Assembly (NCBI RefSeq): GCF_001544795.2
Contig: NZ_FCOI02000029.1
Location: 31,042-95,041, forward strand
DNA from: Caballeronia temeraria
Lineage (GTDB): Bacteria; Pseudomonadota; Gammaproteobacteria; Burkholderiales; Burkholderiaceae
DNA length: 64,000 bases
Reading direction: 5' to 3'
The notes beneath the pieces are model-generated. The model saw nothing but the letters and a program-made list of their open reading frames with translations. It made no database searches and was not told the origin of the DNA. How positions within the stretch are numbered: the first letter of the stretch is position 1; the number at the start of each line of letters is the position of its first letter. The position numbers were made by a program, and so were the translations under genes. Shown in pieces: positions 45,751-54,259 of the stretch.

Positions 45751-46773
45751 GTGTTCAGCTCCCTTTACCCGATCGCGCGTTCGCATCTGTTCAAGATGGA
45801 CGCGGAAGACGCTCATCACCTGACGCTGCGCATGCTGGGCGCGGCAGGCCGCACCGGACTCGCCGGCATGCTCGCCCAGCGCGGTCCCGATTCGCCCCGC
45901 AATGTCATGGGCATCACGTTCCGCAATCCGGTCGGCCTCGCGGCGGGTCTGGATAAGGACGGCGCGTGCATCGACGGGCTCGCGGCGCTCGGCTTCGGCT
46001 TCATCGAGGTGGGCACCGTGACGCCGCGCGCGCAGCCGGGCAACCCGCGTCCGCGCATCTTCCGGCTGCCCGAGGCGAACGCGCTCATCAACCGGATGGG
46101 CTTCAACAATGGCGGCGTCGATCAGTTCGTCGCGAACGTGAAGGCGGCGCATTATCGCGGCGTGCTGGGGCTGAACATCGGCAAGAACGCCGATACGCCG
46201 ATCGAGCGCGCCGCCGAAGACTATCTGTACTGTCTCGAGCGCGTCTATCCGTTCGCGAGCTACGTGACGATCAACATTTCGTCGCCAAACACGAAGAATC
46301 TGCGCCAGCTTCAGGGCGCGGGCGAACTCGATTCGCTGCTCGGCGCGCTCAAGGACAAGCAGGCGCGTCTGTCCGATCTCCACGGCAAGCTCGTGCCGCT
46401 CGCGCTGAAGATCGCGCCCGATCTCGACGACGAGCAGATCAGGTCGATCGCGGGCACACTGCTGGCTCACAAGATCGACGGCGTGATCGCCACGAACACG
46501 ACACTCTCGCGCACCGCCGTGACCGGCATGAAGCACGGCGACGAAGCCGGCGGATTGTCGGGGCGTCCGGTGTTCGATGCATCGAACGAGGTGATTCGCA
46601 AGCTGCGCGCGGAAGTCGGAACCGATGTGCCGATCATCGGCGTGGGCGGGATTTTCTCGGGCGAAGACGCGCGCGCGAAGCTGGCGGCGGGCGCGTCGCT
46701 GGTGCAGCTCTACACGGGGCTGATCTATCGCGGTCCGGCGCTCGTGAAAGAATGTGTCGAAGCGCTCGCGTGA
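45751..46773 (+). CDS. pyrD: Dihydroorotate dehydrogenase (quinone), class 2
   Basis: 340 residues; oxidises dihydroorotate with quinone in pyrimidine synthesis, membrane-associated. The amphipathic N-terminus (residues 1-35) suits membrane contact. FMN-binding G-L-A-A-G-L-D-K-D, the catalytic-serine loop N-I-S-S-P-N-T-K-N-L-R and I-G-V-G-G-I are present. It starts at GTG (45751), the only start that keeps the usual F-S-S-L-Y-P N-terminus. A TAAAAT -10 candidate sits in a small hairpin (45700-45716) in the 96-bp gap. Confidence 0.95.
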   Translation: MFSSLYPIARSHLFKMDAEDAHHLTLRMLGAAGRTGLAGMLAQRGPDSPRNVMGITFRNPVGLAAGLDKDGACIDGLAALGFGFIEVGTVTPRAQPGNPRPRIFRLPEANALINRMGFNNGGVDQFVANVKAAHYRGVLGLNIGKNADTPIERAAEDYLYCLERVYPFASYVTINISSPNTKNLRQLQGAGELDSLLGALKDKQARLSDLHGKLVPLALKIAPDLDDEQIRSIAGTLLAHKIDGVIATNTTLSRTAVTGMKHGDEAGGLSGRPVFDASNEVIRKLRAEVGTDVPIIGVGGIFSGEDARAKLAAGASLVQLYTGLIYRGPALVKECVEALA

Positions 46774-46887
46774 ACCGGCCACGGCCGCATATAGACATAA
46801 GCAAACGATATTACGCGACGATTGCATTTTCACTATGATCGCCGCATCTAAAAAAGACGCTGTGCCCATCAAGAGGAAAACAACACG

Positions 46888-47688
46888 ATGAAACTGTCCA
46901 CGCTCAAGAAGCTCGTCGCCGTCAGCCTGATCGGCGCGGCATTCACCGCCGTCACGACCGCCGCCCACGCCGAAGACCTGCTCGACCAGGTCAAGCAGCG
47001 CGGCACGCTGCGCGTCGGTCTCGAAGGCACCTTCCCTCCGTTCAACTCGAAAGCGCCGAACGGTGAGCTGGTCGGCTTCGACGTCGATATCGCCAAGGCC
47101 GTCGCCGCCAAGCTCGGCGTGAAGCCCGAGTTCGTCACGACCGAGTGGAGCGGCATCATCGCGGGTCTGCAGGCCGGCAAGTTCGACGTGATCGTGAACC
47201 AGGTCGGCATCACCGATGCGCGCAAGCAGACACTCGATTTCTCGCCGGCTTACACGTACTCGAACGCGCAGCTGATCCAGCGCAACGACGACAAGCGCGA
47301 GTTCAAGACGCTCGAGGAACTGAAGGGCAAGAAGCTCGGCGTCGGTCTCGGCACGAACTACATGGACATGGCGAAGTCGGTGCCGGGCATCGACGTGAAG
47401 ACGTATCCGGGCGCGCCCGAGTATCTGCGTGACCTCGCCGCCGGCCGTCTGGACGCCGCGCTCAACGACCGTCTGATGCTCGCGTATCTGCTGAAGAACT
47501 CGCAACTGCCGCTGCGCACGGGCGCGAACGTCGGCGCGGGCAATCCGTCGGGCATTCCGTTCAAGAAGGGCAATCCGAAGTTCGCGAAGGCGATCGACGA
47601 CGCGATGACCCAGCTCGAATCCGACGGCACCTTCGCGAAGATTTCGGACAAGTGGTTCGGCATCGACGTGACGAAGCCGGCGAAGTAA
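46888..47688 (+). CDS. Amino-acid ABC transporter substrate-binding protein
   Basis: 266 residues. A Sec signal peptide (to about residue 29, A-H-A-E) precedes a two-lobe SBP_bac_3 domain with R-V-G-L-E-G-T-F-P-P-F-N, G-F-D-V-D-I-A and F-D-V-I-V-N-Q-V-G-I-T. It is closest to cystine/polar amino acid binders (TcyJ/FliY type); the ligand is inferred. AAGAGGA precedes the ATG at 46888. A strong hairpin with a T-rich tail (47712-47747) separates it from the permease gene, so the two may be uncoupled. Confidence 0.88.
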   Translation: MKLSTLKKLVAVSLIGAAFTAVTTAAHAEDLLDQVKQRGTLRVGLEGTFPPFNSKAPNGELVGFDVDIAKAVAAKLGVKPEFVTTEWSGIIAGLQAGKFDVIVNQVGITDARKQTLDFSPAYTYSNAQLIQRNDDKREFKTLEELKGKKLGVGLGTNYMDMAKSVPGIDVKTYPGAPEYLRDLAAGRLDAALNDRLMLAYLLKNSQLPLRTGANVGAGNPSGIPFKKGNPKFAKAIDDAMTQLESDGTFAKISDKWFGIDVTKPAK

Positions 47689-47711
47689 GTCGCGATCTGA
47701 CGCGTCACCCG

Positions 47712-47747
47712 GGGCGGCATCGTCTGGCGATGCCGCCCTTCGTTTTT
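47712..47747 (+). terminator. Terminator or attenuator after the binding-protein gene
   Basis: GGGCGGCATCG (47712-47722), loop, CGATGCCGCCC (47728-47738), then TTCGTTTTT. It lies between the binding-protein gene and its permease, and may lower permease expression relative to the binding protein, a known pattern in such operons. Confidence 0.85.
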
Positions 47748-47813
47748 GTCACCGGTTTATGATGTGCCGATTTGTTTCAATTCGAGCACATCCCCGATTT
47801 CCGTTTCCCGTAC

Positions 47814-48473
47814 ATGTCAACGACATCCCTGCTCGTTCAATCGGCGCCCGTGCTGGCGCAAGGCGCGCTGCTGACGATCAAGTTCGCGCTCTACTCGATG
47901 TTCTTCGGCCTCATCGCGGCCGTCGCGCTGGCGTTGATGGGCATCAGCCAGAATCGCGCGCTCGTCGCGATCGGGCGCTGCTATGTCAGCGTGATGCGCG
48001 GGACGCCGCTGCTCGTGCAGATTTTCGTCATCTACTACGGCCTGCCGAGTCTCGGCATCTCGCTCGAACCGACGCCCGCCGGCGTGATCGCGCTATCGGC
48101 GAATGTCGCGGCCTATTTGTCCGAGAGCATGCGCGGCGCGATTCTCGGCATCCACGCCGGACAGTGGCTCGCGGCCTATAGTCTCGGGCTGTCGCGCGCG
48201 CAGACGCTGCGCTACGTGATCGGGCCGCAGGCGCTGCGCATCGCGGTGCCGAGCCTGTCGAACAGTCTTATCAGCTTGATCAAGGACACGTCGCTCGTGT
48301 CGGTCATCACTGTGACCGAGTTGCTGCGCAGCGCGCAGGAAGTGATCGCGGCGACCTATCAGCCGCTGCCGCTCTATCTCGCGGCAGCGTTCGTCTACTG
48401 GATTTTGTGCAGCGTGCTCGAATTCGTGCAGCGGATTTTCGAGCGGCGGCTCGCGCTGCCGGGCAGGCACTAA
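47814..48473 (+). CDS. Amino-acid ABC transporter permease
   Basis: 219 residues from the ATG at 47814 (an in-frame TTG at 47772 would add 14). It has about five hydrophobic helices and the family motif M-R-G-T-P-L-L-V-Q-I-F, with the EAA-loop A-A-Y-L-S-E-S-M-R-G-A-I-L-G-I. It belongs to the His/Glu/Gln/Arg/opine-type permeases and pairs with the binding protein upstream. No ATP-binding gene follows; the next gene is on the other strand. The ATPase must be encoded elsewhere. Confidence 0.86.
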   Translation: MSTTSLLVQSAPVLAQGALLTIKFALYSMFFGLIAAVALALMGISQNRALVAIGRCYVSVMRGTPLLVQIFVIYYGLPSLGISLEPTPAGVIALSANVAAYLSESMRGAILGIHAGQWLAAYSLGLSRAQTLRYVIGPQALRIAVPSLSNSLISLIKDTSLVSVITVTELLRSAQEVIAATYQPLPLYLAAAFVYWILCSVLEFVQRIFERRLALPGRH

Positions 48474-48475
48474 AC

Positions 48476-48505
48476 AAAAAAGCCGCTGAAAAGCGGCTTT
48501 TTTTC
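48476..48505. terminator. Bidirectional rho-independent terminator
   Basis: AAAAAAGCCGCT, loop GAAA, AGCGGCTTTTTTT. It serves both the rightward permease gene and the leftward oxidoreductase gene, whose stop codon abuts it. Confidence 0.92.
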
Positions 48506-48506
48506 A

Positions 48507-49508
48507 TCAATCGGTTTCGAAGGGAAACGTCAGATTCAGATCGCGCCGCGCGGCGTCGATGATCGCGATCATGCGCATCGACATCGCGTGCGGCATCACC
48601 GGGCTTTCGGTTTCTCCCGCGCGCAGCAGCTCGCAGAAATGCGCGGTTTCGTAATTGAGGCCGCCGCCGGTGAAAGGCTCGTCGAGTTCGATCCTGCGTC
48701 CGTCCGTATACACGATGCTCGCGCGCGACGGATTCCACCAGTTCTCGTGGATCGTCACGGTGCCGAGCGTGCCGCCGATGAGCGCATCGCCGCGGCCTTG
48801 CAGATCGAGTCCGCAGAACAATTGCGCGATGCCGCGCTCGTGTCGCACGTTCAGGCTCGCGAAGACGTCGACGCCGGTCGCGCCGAGCCGTCCGATGGTC
48901 TGCACGTCGAGCGGCTCGCCGAGCCAGTCGACCGCGAGAAACGCCTCGTAGATGCCGATGTCGAGCAGCGCGCCGCCGCCCGCTTCGAGCGAGAACGACG
49001 GATGATCGAGCGGCACGTTCGCCATCGAGCAGCCCGCGCGCACGAGCCCGATCTCGCCGATCGGATCGTTCTGCAAATGCTCGCGCAGGCGGCGATACAG
49101 CGGATAGAACGGCGGCTTCATCGCTTCCATGAAGAGCACGTTCGCCGAGCGCGCCGCGTCGATCATGCGTTGCAGTTCGCGCGCGTTCACAGCGGCGGGC
49201 TTTTCGCACAGCACGGGCTTGCCCGCCGCGAATGCGCGCAACGCGTACGCCGGATGGCTGTCCTGCAAGGTGGCGATGTAGAGCGCGTCGATGTTGGCGA
49301 GCAATGCGTCGAAATCGGCGAATGCGCGCGCATCGAACGCTTCGGCGAGCGCGCGCGCCGGTTCCTCGCGGCGCGACCACACGCCCGCGAGCCGCGCGCC
49401 TTCGACGTGCGTGAGACTGTCGGCGAAGCGCCGCGCGATGCGTCCCGCCCCGACGATGCCCCAGCGAATCGATGCTGTGTCCTTGTTCGCGATGTTCGTA
49501 TCGGTCAA
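48507..49508 (-). CDS. Gfo/Idh/MocA family oxidoreductase
   Basis: 333 residues. The N-terminal Rossmann fold starts with R-W-G-I-V-G-A-G-R-I-A-R-R-F and contains C-E-K-P-A-A-V-N, the family's signature. A C-terminal alpha/beta domain with G-G-G-A-L-L-D-I-G-I-Y follows, suggesting a sugar or inositol-type NAD(P)-dependent dehydrogenase; dihydrodiol dehydrogenase-like enzymes share this pattern. The substrate is unknown. I chose a TTG start at 49508, since GGAGGA lies about 5 bp upstream. The only in-frame ATG (49565) has no binding site. The next gene upstream is a GntR regulator on the same strand, behind its own terminator. Confidence 0.85.
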   Translation of the reverse strand: MTDTNIANKDTASIRWGIVGAGRIARRFADSLTHVEGARLAGVWSRREEPARALAEAFDARAFADFDALLANIDALYIATLQDSHPAYALRAFAAGKPVLCEKPAAVNARELQRMIDAARSANVLFMEAMKPPFYPLYRRLREHLQNDPIGEIGLVRAGCSMANVPLDHPSFSLEAGGGALLDIGIYEAFLAVDWLGEPLDVQTIGRLGATGVDVFASLNVRHERGIAQLFCGLDLQGRGDALIGGTLGTVTIHENWWNPSRASIVYTDGRRIELDEPFTGGGLNYETAHFCELLRAGETESPVMPHAMSMRMIAIIDAARRDLNLTFPFETD

Positions 49509-49593
49509 ACCTTCCTCCGTGCACCCTGTTCGTCGTGCGACGCATTGTGCCTGATTGCATCGCATGACGAATGCGCGCGGCGGACGCAGACGG

Positions 49594-49619
49594 CAAAAAG
49601 CCGGGACAGGTCCCGGCTC
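49594..49619 (-). terminator. Rho-independent terminator after the GntR gene
   Basis: Read leftward, GAGCCGGGAC, loop CTG, TCCCGGCTTTTTGC; it lies 35 bp past the regulator's stop and upstream of the oxidoreductase start. Confidence 0.88.
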
Positions 49620-49654
49620 GATGCATTCAACGCTCCGAGTTGTTTAAGAGATCG

Positions 49655-50407
49655 CTACACGCCCGCGGGTGCGTTCATGTTCGGCGACGCCGGCTGGCTG
49701 TTCACGCGCTCCAGCGAGAACGCGCGGCCGACTTCCTCCGCAGCCAGATCGACGAGCGCGCGCGTCGCGGATTCGGCGGCCGCCGGGTCCTTCGCCTCGA
49801 TCGCCTCGACGACGCTCTTCTGCGCCGCGAGCGTCGCCTCGCGCACGGATTCGATGCCGTCGACGATCGGATTGACCGTCACCAGCGCGCCGCGCACGAT
49901 CGCCGTCATCTGACGAAAGAACTGGTTGCCGCTCGCTGCGACGATGCGCGTATGCAGCACTTCATCGGCCGCCTGATATTCCGGCTCGCCGACCTGCAGA
50001 CGCGACAGCGTGTCGAACGCGTCGCGAATCCCGGCGATCTCGTCGGGCGTCGCGCGCGCCGCGGCCAGCGCTGCGGCGCGCGGCTCGATCAGCATGCGGA
50101 ATTCGATTACATCGCGCAAAAATGTCTGATCCGGCTTTGCGCGAAAACGCCAGCTCACCACGTCCTCGTCGATGAGGCGCCAGTCGCTCATCGGACGAAT
50201 CCGCGTGCCTGTTTTCGGCCGCACGTCCAGCATGTGCCGCGCGAGCAGCATCGACAGCGCCTCGCGCATGACGGTGCGGCTCACGTCGAACTCCTTCGAG
50301 AGGATGTCCTGCGGTGGCAGTATCGCGCCATATTTTTGCTCGACGATCCCTGAGACGAGTCCGTCCATCACCTTCGCCACCAGCGATCGCTCTTTGTTGT
50401 CATCCAT
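49655..50407 (-). CDS. GntR family transcriptional regulator (FadR/FCD subfamily)
   Basis: 250 residues. The N-terminal winged helix carries L-P-P-Q-D-I-L-S-K-E-F-D-V-S-R-T-V-M-R-E-A-L, and the C-terminal FCD helical domain spans about residues 95-230, with the metal-coordinating D/H positions in E-F-R-M-L-I-E and V-L-H-T-R-I-V. FCD-type regulators usually sense carboxylic acids or sugar acids. The start at 50407 follows a weak GAG; the frame extends upstream to 50488 without a better one. Ligand and targets are unknown; the adjacent oxidoreductase gene is a candidate target. Confidence 0.87.
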   Translation of the reverse strand: MDDNKERSLVAKVMDGLVSGIVEQKYGAILPPQDILSKEFDVSRTVMREALSMLLARHMLDVRPKTGTRIRPMSDWRLIDEDVVSWRFRAKPDQTFLRDVIEFRMLIEPRAAALAAARATPDEIAGIRDAFDTLSRLQVGEPEYQAADEVLHTRIVAASGNQFFRQMTAIVRGALVTVNPIVDGIESVREATLAAQKSVVEAIEAKDPAAAESATRALVDLAAEEVGRAFSLERVNSQPASPNMNAPAGV

Positions 50408-50890
50408 CTCGCTTCTCCCCTTCTCGCCTGTTCCGTAGCCGTGTATATGAGCGCATCGCTTTCGCTTTCCCCGGGCTGCGAAAGGCACGACGGGTTCCCG
50501 ACAGGTCCATTCGTCGTGCTTGATACGTTGCGTCTTCGTTGCCTCGAATGCCAGTGAGGAATTTCCTGACAGGGTATTCCCTCTGACCTCGACGTCACTG
50601 TTTCGTTTTTCTCTTTCTTACCGCTTCACGTGCATGTCTTGCGCTCGCGCCGCGCGCGCGCAGGCGTTCATCAGGGAAACTGAAGAATGCCTGCGTCGCA
50701 GCGCGGCGTGTGCTTTTTTCCCGGTCCTCTTGTCCTCGGACCGATCATGCACTCATTTGAGCAAGCATCTCGTATGCTTTCTGTGCGAACGCGAACGGAA
50801 GGCGGCTCGGATTTGCCTTTTGTATGATCCGAAGGTTGGGACGAAAGTGCCGTGGCGCGGCGCAAGCGGGGCGATTTGTCAGCCCTATGC
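50408..50890. other. Gene-poor region between GntR and GT4 genes
   Basis: This 483-bp stretch holds no recognisable gene, terminator hairpin or repeat. Short open frames on both strands have no binding site or homology that I can see. It must contain the GntR promoter near 50408-50500. Confidence 0.4.
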
Positions 50891-52042
50891 TTAAATCGCG
50901 CCATCTGTCGTTCGGGGCGTGCGTGTATCGAGTGTGACCTGCCGGCGTTTCAGCCCTTCCCGTTCCGTAAGCGCTTGCTGATACACCGCCAGATATTCGT
51001 TGCACACTCTTTCGACGGAAAGCGGCTGGAGATTCTGACGTGCGCGCTCCGCGAGCCGACCGCGCGCCTGCCGGTCGAGCAGCAGCCAGCGCAGCTTCGC
51101 CGCCGCCTGCTCGATGTCGCCAATGGGCACGAGCACGCCCGCCGCGCCTTCGTCGAGCATTTCGGGGATGCCGCCCGCGCGCGTGGCGACGATCGCGCAG
51201 CCCGCCTCGCGCGCCTCCGCGATCACGAGCGGCCCCGGGTCCTGACGCGAGAGCAGCGCGAACACATCCGCGCCCGCGTAGTACGGCCGCGCATCGGCGA
51301 CGAAGCCGGCGAAGTGCGTGACCTCCGCGATGCCGAGCTCGGCCGCGAGCGCTTCCATCGCGCCGCGATCGGGGCCCTCGCCGACGAGGTACAGATGCGG
51401 CTCGGGCATGAACTCGCGCTCGCTCGCGGACTGCTCGGACACGAGCGCGAACGCATGCAGGAGATCCGCGATGCCCTTCCTGCGATACATCCCCGCCACG
51501 CACACGATATTCGGATGCTTCAGCCGCACCGGCTTCGCGGGCGGCCGGGTGATGATCCGCGGCGCGCCCACGGCGCCGTTGAGCACGACCGACATGCGCG
51601 CCGGTCCGACGCCGCACGCCTCCAGATCGAGCGCGAGCGCGCGGCTCACGGCCACCATGCGGTCGCCCGCGCGCACGAGCGACGCGCTCTTCTGCAGATC
51701 GTGATGCACGGTGGTCACGAGCGCGAAGCGCCGCCGCATGCTGCCGAAACGCGAGATGAGCGCGCCGGTCATCATGTGCGCGTGCACGATGTCGGGATCG
51801 AAACGATCGATGAGACGATTGAAGCCCGCGATCATCGACGGCACGCGCCACGGCTGGCGCGACTGCTGCAGCGGAATATGCGTGATGCCGTGACGGCGCA
51901 GGAGCGGCTCGAACCCGCCGCCCGACGATGCGACCACGACCTCCTGCCCCATGCGCGCCTGCATGCAGGCGAGGTCGACCATCAGGTTGACGGCGCCGTT
52001 GCCGATCGTCTGCGCGTGATTGGCGAGATGGACTATTCGCAT
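50891..52042 (-). CDS. Glycosyltransferase family 4 protein
   Basis: 383 residues of the GT-B fold. The N-terminal half has I-G-N-G-A-V-N-L-M-V-D-L and H-A-H-M-M-T-G; the C-terminal half has L-V-G-E-G-P-D-R and the donor-site E-x7-E motif in P-G-P-L-V-I-A-E-A-R-E-A-G. It likely builds a surface polysaccharide or LPS. The start at 52042 gives M-R-I-V-H-L-A-N-H; a longer frame from 52072 adds ten unrelated residues. It stands alone, with no other polysaccharide genes until the sugar-phosphate transferase at 55.9 kb. Confidence 0.86.
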   Translation of the reverse strand: MRIVHLANHAQTIGNGAVNLMVDLACMQARMGQEVVVASSGGGFEPLLRRHGITHIPLQQSRQPWRVPSMIAGFNRLIDRFDPDIVHAHMMTGALISRFGSMRRRFALVTTVHHDLQKSASLVRAGDRMVAVSRALALDLEACGVGPARMSVVLNGAVGAPRIITRPPAKPVRLKHPNIVCVAGMYRRKGIADLLHAFALVSEQSASEREFMPEPHLYLVGEGPDRGAMEALAAELGIAEVTHFAGFVADARPYYAGADVFALLSRQDPGPLVIAEAREAGCAIVATRAGGIPEMLDEGAAGVLVPIGDIEQAAAKLRWLLLDRQARGRLAERARQNLQPLSVERVCNEYLAVYQQALTEREGLKRRQVTLDTRTPRTTDGAI

Positions 52043-52273
52043 GAGATAGGCTGTTTTAGCGCTCGCCGGCACATGCCGGCGGCGTCGATCTTATTGTTTC
52101 GAGGGCGCGTAACGGGGCGGACTGCGCCGCGCCGATCGCGTTGTTATTGCGTTGTTATCGCTTTGTTATTGCCTCGATGCCCCGACGGTCCACGCCTGTG
52201 ATGCTGATTCTGCGTTGGCTTCTTTCGCCGCGCGCGCCCGTTGCGGCGCACGCAGCGCGTCTTCCGGTGGCGC

Positions 52274-52807
52274 TTATAGCAACTCGTAAGTCGTGGCGTT
52301 TTCGCTCGCCGCAAACTGAGCCTTGCTCGCGCCGGATGCTTCGCGCGGCTGCCGGCTCTTTCTCGTCAGACCGATGTACGGCATGCCATGCTCGAGAAAC
52401 GGCCCTTCGGTCTTGCGAAAGCCGAACGCCTCGTAGAAACCTCGCAGGCTGACGGGCGCGGTCAGGCGTACGCCGCGGCCGGGCCAGCGCTCGGCGCTCA
52501 CCGCGAGCACGCGCTCGATCAATGCGTGCGCGGTGCCGTCGCCGCGACGCAGCGGGCTCGTCAAAATCTTGTCCACCACCACTTCCGGATCTTCCGCGTC
52601 GCCCGCGTGAATGCGCGCATAGGCGAGCACGGGCATCGAACGGCTCATGTCTTCGGCCGCGAAAACATGCAGGCCGGTTTCATCGCGGCCGTCCGGGTCG
52701 AGATGGACATGCGACTGTTCGACGACGAACACCGCACTGCGCGCGCGCAATATCAAATAAAGCTCTCGCGCAGTGAGTTGTTCGAAATCCAGCGTTTTCC
52801 AGTTCAT
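52274..52807 (-). CDS. GNAT family N-acetyltransferase, ElaA-like
   Basis: 177 residues. It opens with W-K-T-L-D-F-E-Q-L-T-A-R-E-L-Y, the ElaA pattern, followed by V-F-V-V-E-Q and P-V-L-A-Y-A-R-I. The acetyl-CoA-binding part is near S-P-L-R-R-G-D-G-T-A-H-A-L-I, where the usual Q/R-x-x-G-x-G/A is R-R-G-D-G-T. A Ser/Ala-rich tail of 25 residues or so follows the domain. Substrate unknown. It precedes the DUF1839 gene divergently, with 377 bp between them. Confidence 0.84.
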   Translation of the reverse strand: MNWKTLDFEQLTARELYLILRARSAVFVVEQSHVHLDPDGRDETGLHVFAAEDMSRSMPVLAYARIHAGDAEDPEVVVDKILTSPLRRGDGTAHALIERVLAVSAERWPGRGVRLTAPVSLRGFYEAFGFRKTEGPFLEHGMPYIGLTRKSRQPREASGASKAQFAASENATTYELL

Positions 52808-53184
52808 CGATTATCTCCATGCTTTACCGGTCATTACCGGCGTTGCGACGATTAAACGTTACGTGCCGACCCGCCTGAATTCAGTGCGCCATCGCACCGA
52901 CCCAAGCCTCGCGCGCCTTTCAAATAAGCCCGACCACACGCAAAAAGGCGTTCCGGGGAAAAAGACGCCTTTCCGACGATAAAAGCGACCACGCCGCGGC
53001 CCTGGTTGCGGGCCGCCGCGCGCGCGTCGCATGGCGTCGATAGCGCTCGCGTAATACGGCACCTTCATGGGAAAATCACAATGCATACCGCCATCGAACG
53101 CGACAGAGACGCACAAGTAAAAATACACTCGCGCGAGCGCGCACGCGGTATCGAACGCAGGCCTTTCCGGCCCGAGGTCACGGC
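52808..53184. other. Intergenic region between ElaA-like and DUF1839 genes
   Basis: A 377-bp divergent gap. At 52944-52972 AAAGGCGT and ACGCCTTT are complementary around a 13-nt loop; read leftward it is followed by a short T-run, so it resembles a leftward terminator although no leftward gene lies upstream of it. Nothing else is recognised. Confidence 0.4.
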
Positions 53185-54213
53185 ATGAGCGCGTTCCATA
53201 CGAGCGGTGTGACGGATTCCGGCGCGAGTCGTTCCCGCGTCGTGTCTCTCGATCCTCTGCGCATGCGCGCGCGGCGCCATCACGCGCATGCGCTGCATCG
53301 CGGCGAGCGCATCTGGCGCGAAGCGGTGGCGCCCGTCGACCTGTGGATCGAAATCCTGCATGGCAACGGGCTCGAGCCGCGCGCCGCGCTCGCGTTCGCC
53401 GTCGCTCAGGACTTCGAAGCCGATCAGTTCACGCTCGGCAAGCTGCCGCCGGAAGACATCGAAAAACTTTACGGCCTGCAGGTGCAGGAGCTTTCCGTTT
53501 TCGATTCGCTCGAAGAACGCGCGCTCGTGCAGACGCGCCGCGCGAATATCGTGCTCGTCGAAGTCGATGCGTTCTTTCTGCCCGACATGCGCACCGCTTC
53601 GTATCACCGCGAGCACGCGAAGACGACCATCGGCATTGATGTGATCGATCAGGATGCGCAGCGTCTCGGCTACTTTCATCACACGGGTTATCACCTTCTC
53701 GACGCAGAGGATTACGAAGGCATATTGCGCTCGAATGCGGCGGCCGAGCCGGCGCTTTTTCCGCACGTCGAATTCGTCAAGCGCGTTCGCGAGCCGTTAT
53801 CCGGCACGCCGCTCGCGGAAGTCTCGGCCGACCTTTTGTGCGCGCATCTGCTGCGGCGCCCGATGCACAATCCCATCACGCGATGGCGCGCGGCGTTTCC
53901 CGAGCATGTCGACACGATGATCGCGCGCGGCGAACCGTACGCGCGCCATTACGCGTTCAACGTGATGAGACAGCTCGGCGCGAACTTCGAACTGCTCGCG
54001 CATTATCTGCAATGGATGCGCGAACAAGGCTTCGATATTCCGGTTCAGACGTATGCGGGCGCGCGCAAGATCGCAAGCGAAACGATGGTCATGCAGTGCC
54101 GGCTCGCGCGCGCGCTTTCACATGGACGGCGCGAGCTTTGCGAGACATCGTTCGATGTGATCGAGGATGCGTACGAACGCGTCATTCCGCCCCTCGCGGA
54201 TATCGTGCGCTGA
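53185..54213 (+). CDS. DUF1839 family protein
   Basis: 342 residues, soluble. D-L-W-I-E-I-L-H-G, F-E-A-D-Q-F-T-L-G-K, L-V-E-V-D-A-F-F-L-P-D and Y-F-H-H-T-G-Y are characteristic of the family, which has no established function. I recall that DUF1839 genes are often next to amino acid:[carrier protein] ligase genes, but none is seen here. GAGGT lies 7 bp before the ATG. It stands alone, followed by a terminator at 54237. Function cannot be assigned from sequence. Confidence 0.75.
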   Translation: MSAFHTSGVTDSGASRSRVVSLDPLRMRARRHHAHALHRGERIWREAVAPVDLWIEILHGNGLEPRAALAFAVAQDFEADQFTLGKLPPEDIEKLYGLQVQELSVFDSLEERALVQTRRANIVLVEVDAFFLPDMRTASYHREHAKTTIGIDVIDQDAQRLGYFHHTGYHLLDAEDYEGILRSNAAAEPALFPHVEFVKRVREPLSGTPLAEVSADLLCAHLLRRPMHNPITRWRAAFPEHVDTMIARGEPYARHYAFNVMRQLGANFELLAHYLQWMREQGFDIPVQTYAGARKIASETMVMQCRLARALSHGRRELCETSFDVIEDAYERVIPPLADIVR

Positions 54214-54236
54214 CGTCTCTCTAAAAAACACATTCG

Positions 54237-54259
54237 AACCCTTGTTTCAAGGGTTTTTT
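54237..54259 (+). terminator. Rho-independent terminator after the DUF1839 gene
   Basis: AACCCTTG, loop TTT, CAAGGGTT, then a T-run, 23 bp after the DUF1839 stop. Confidence 0.88.
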
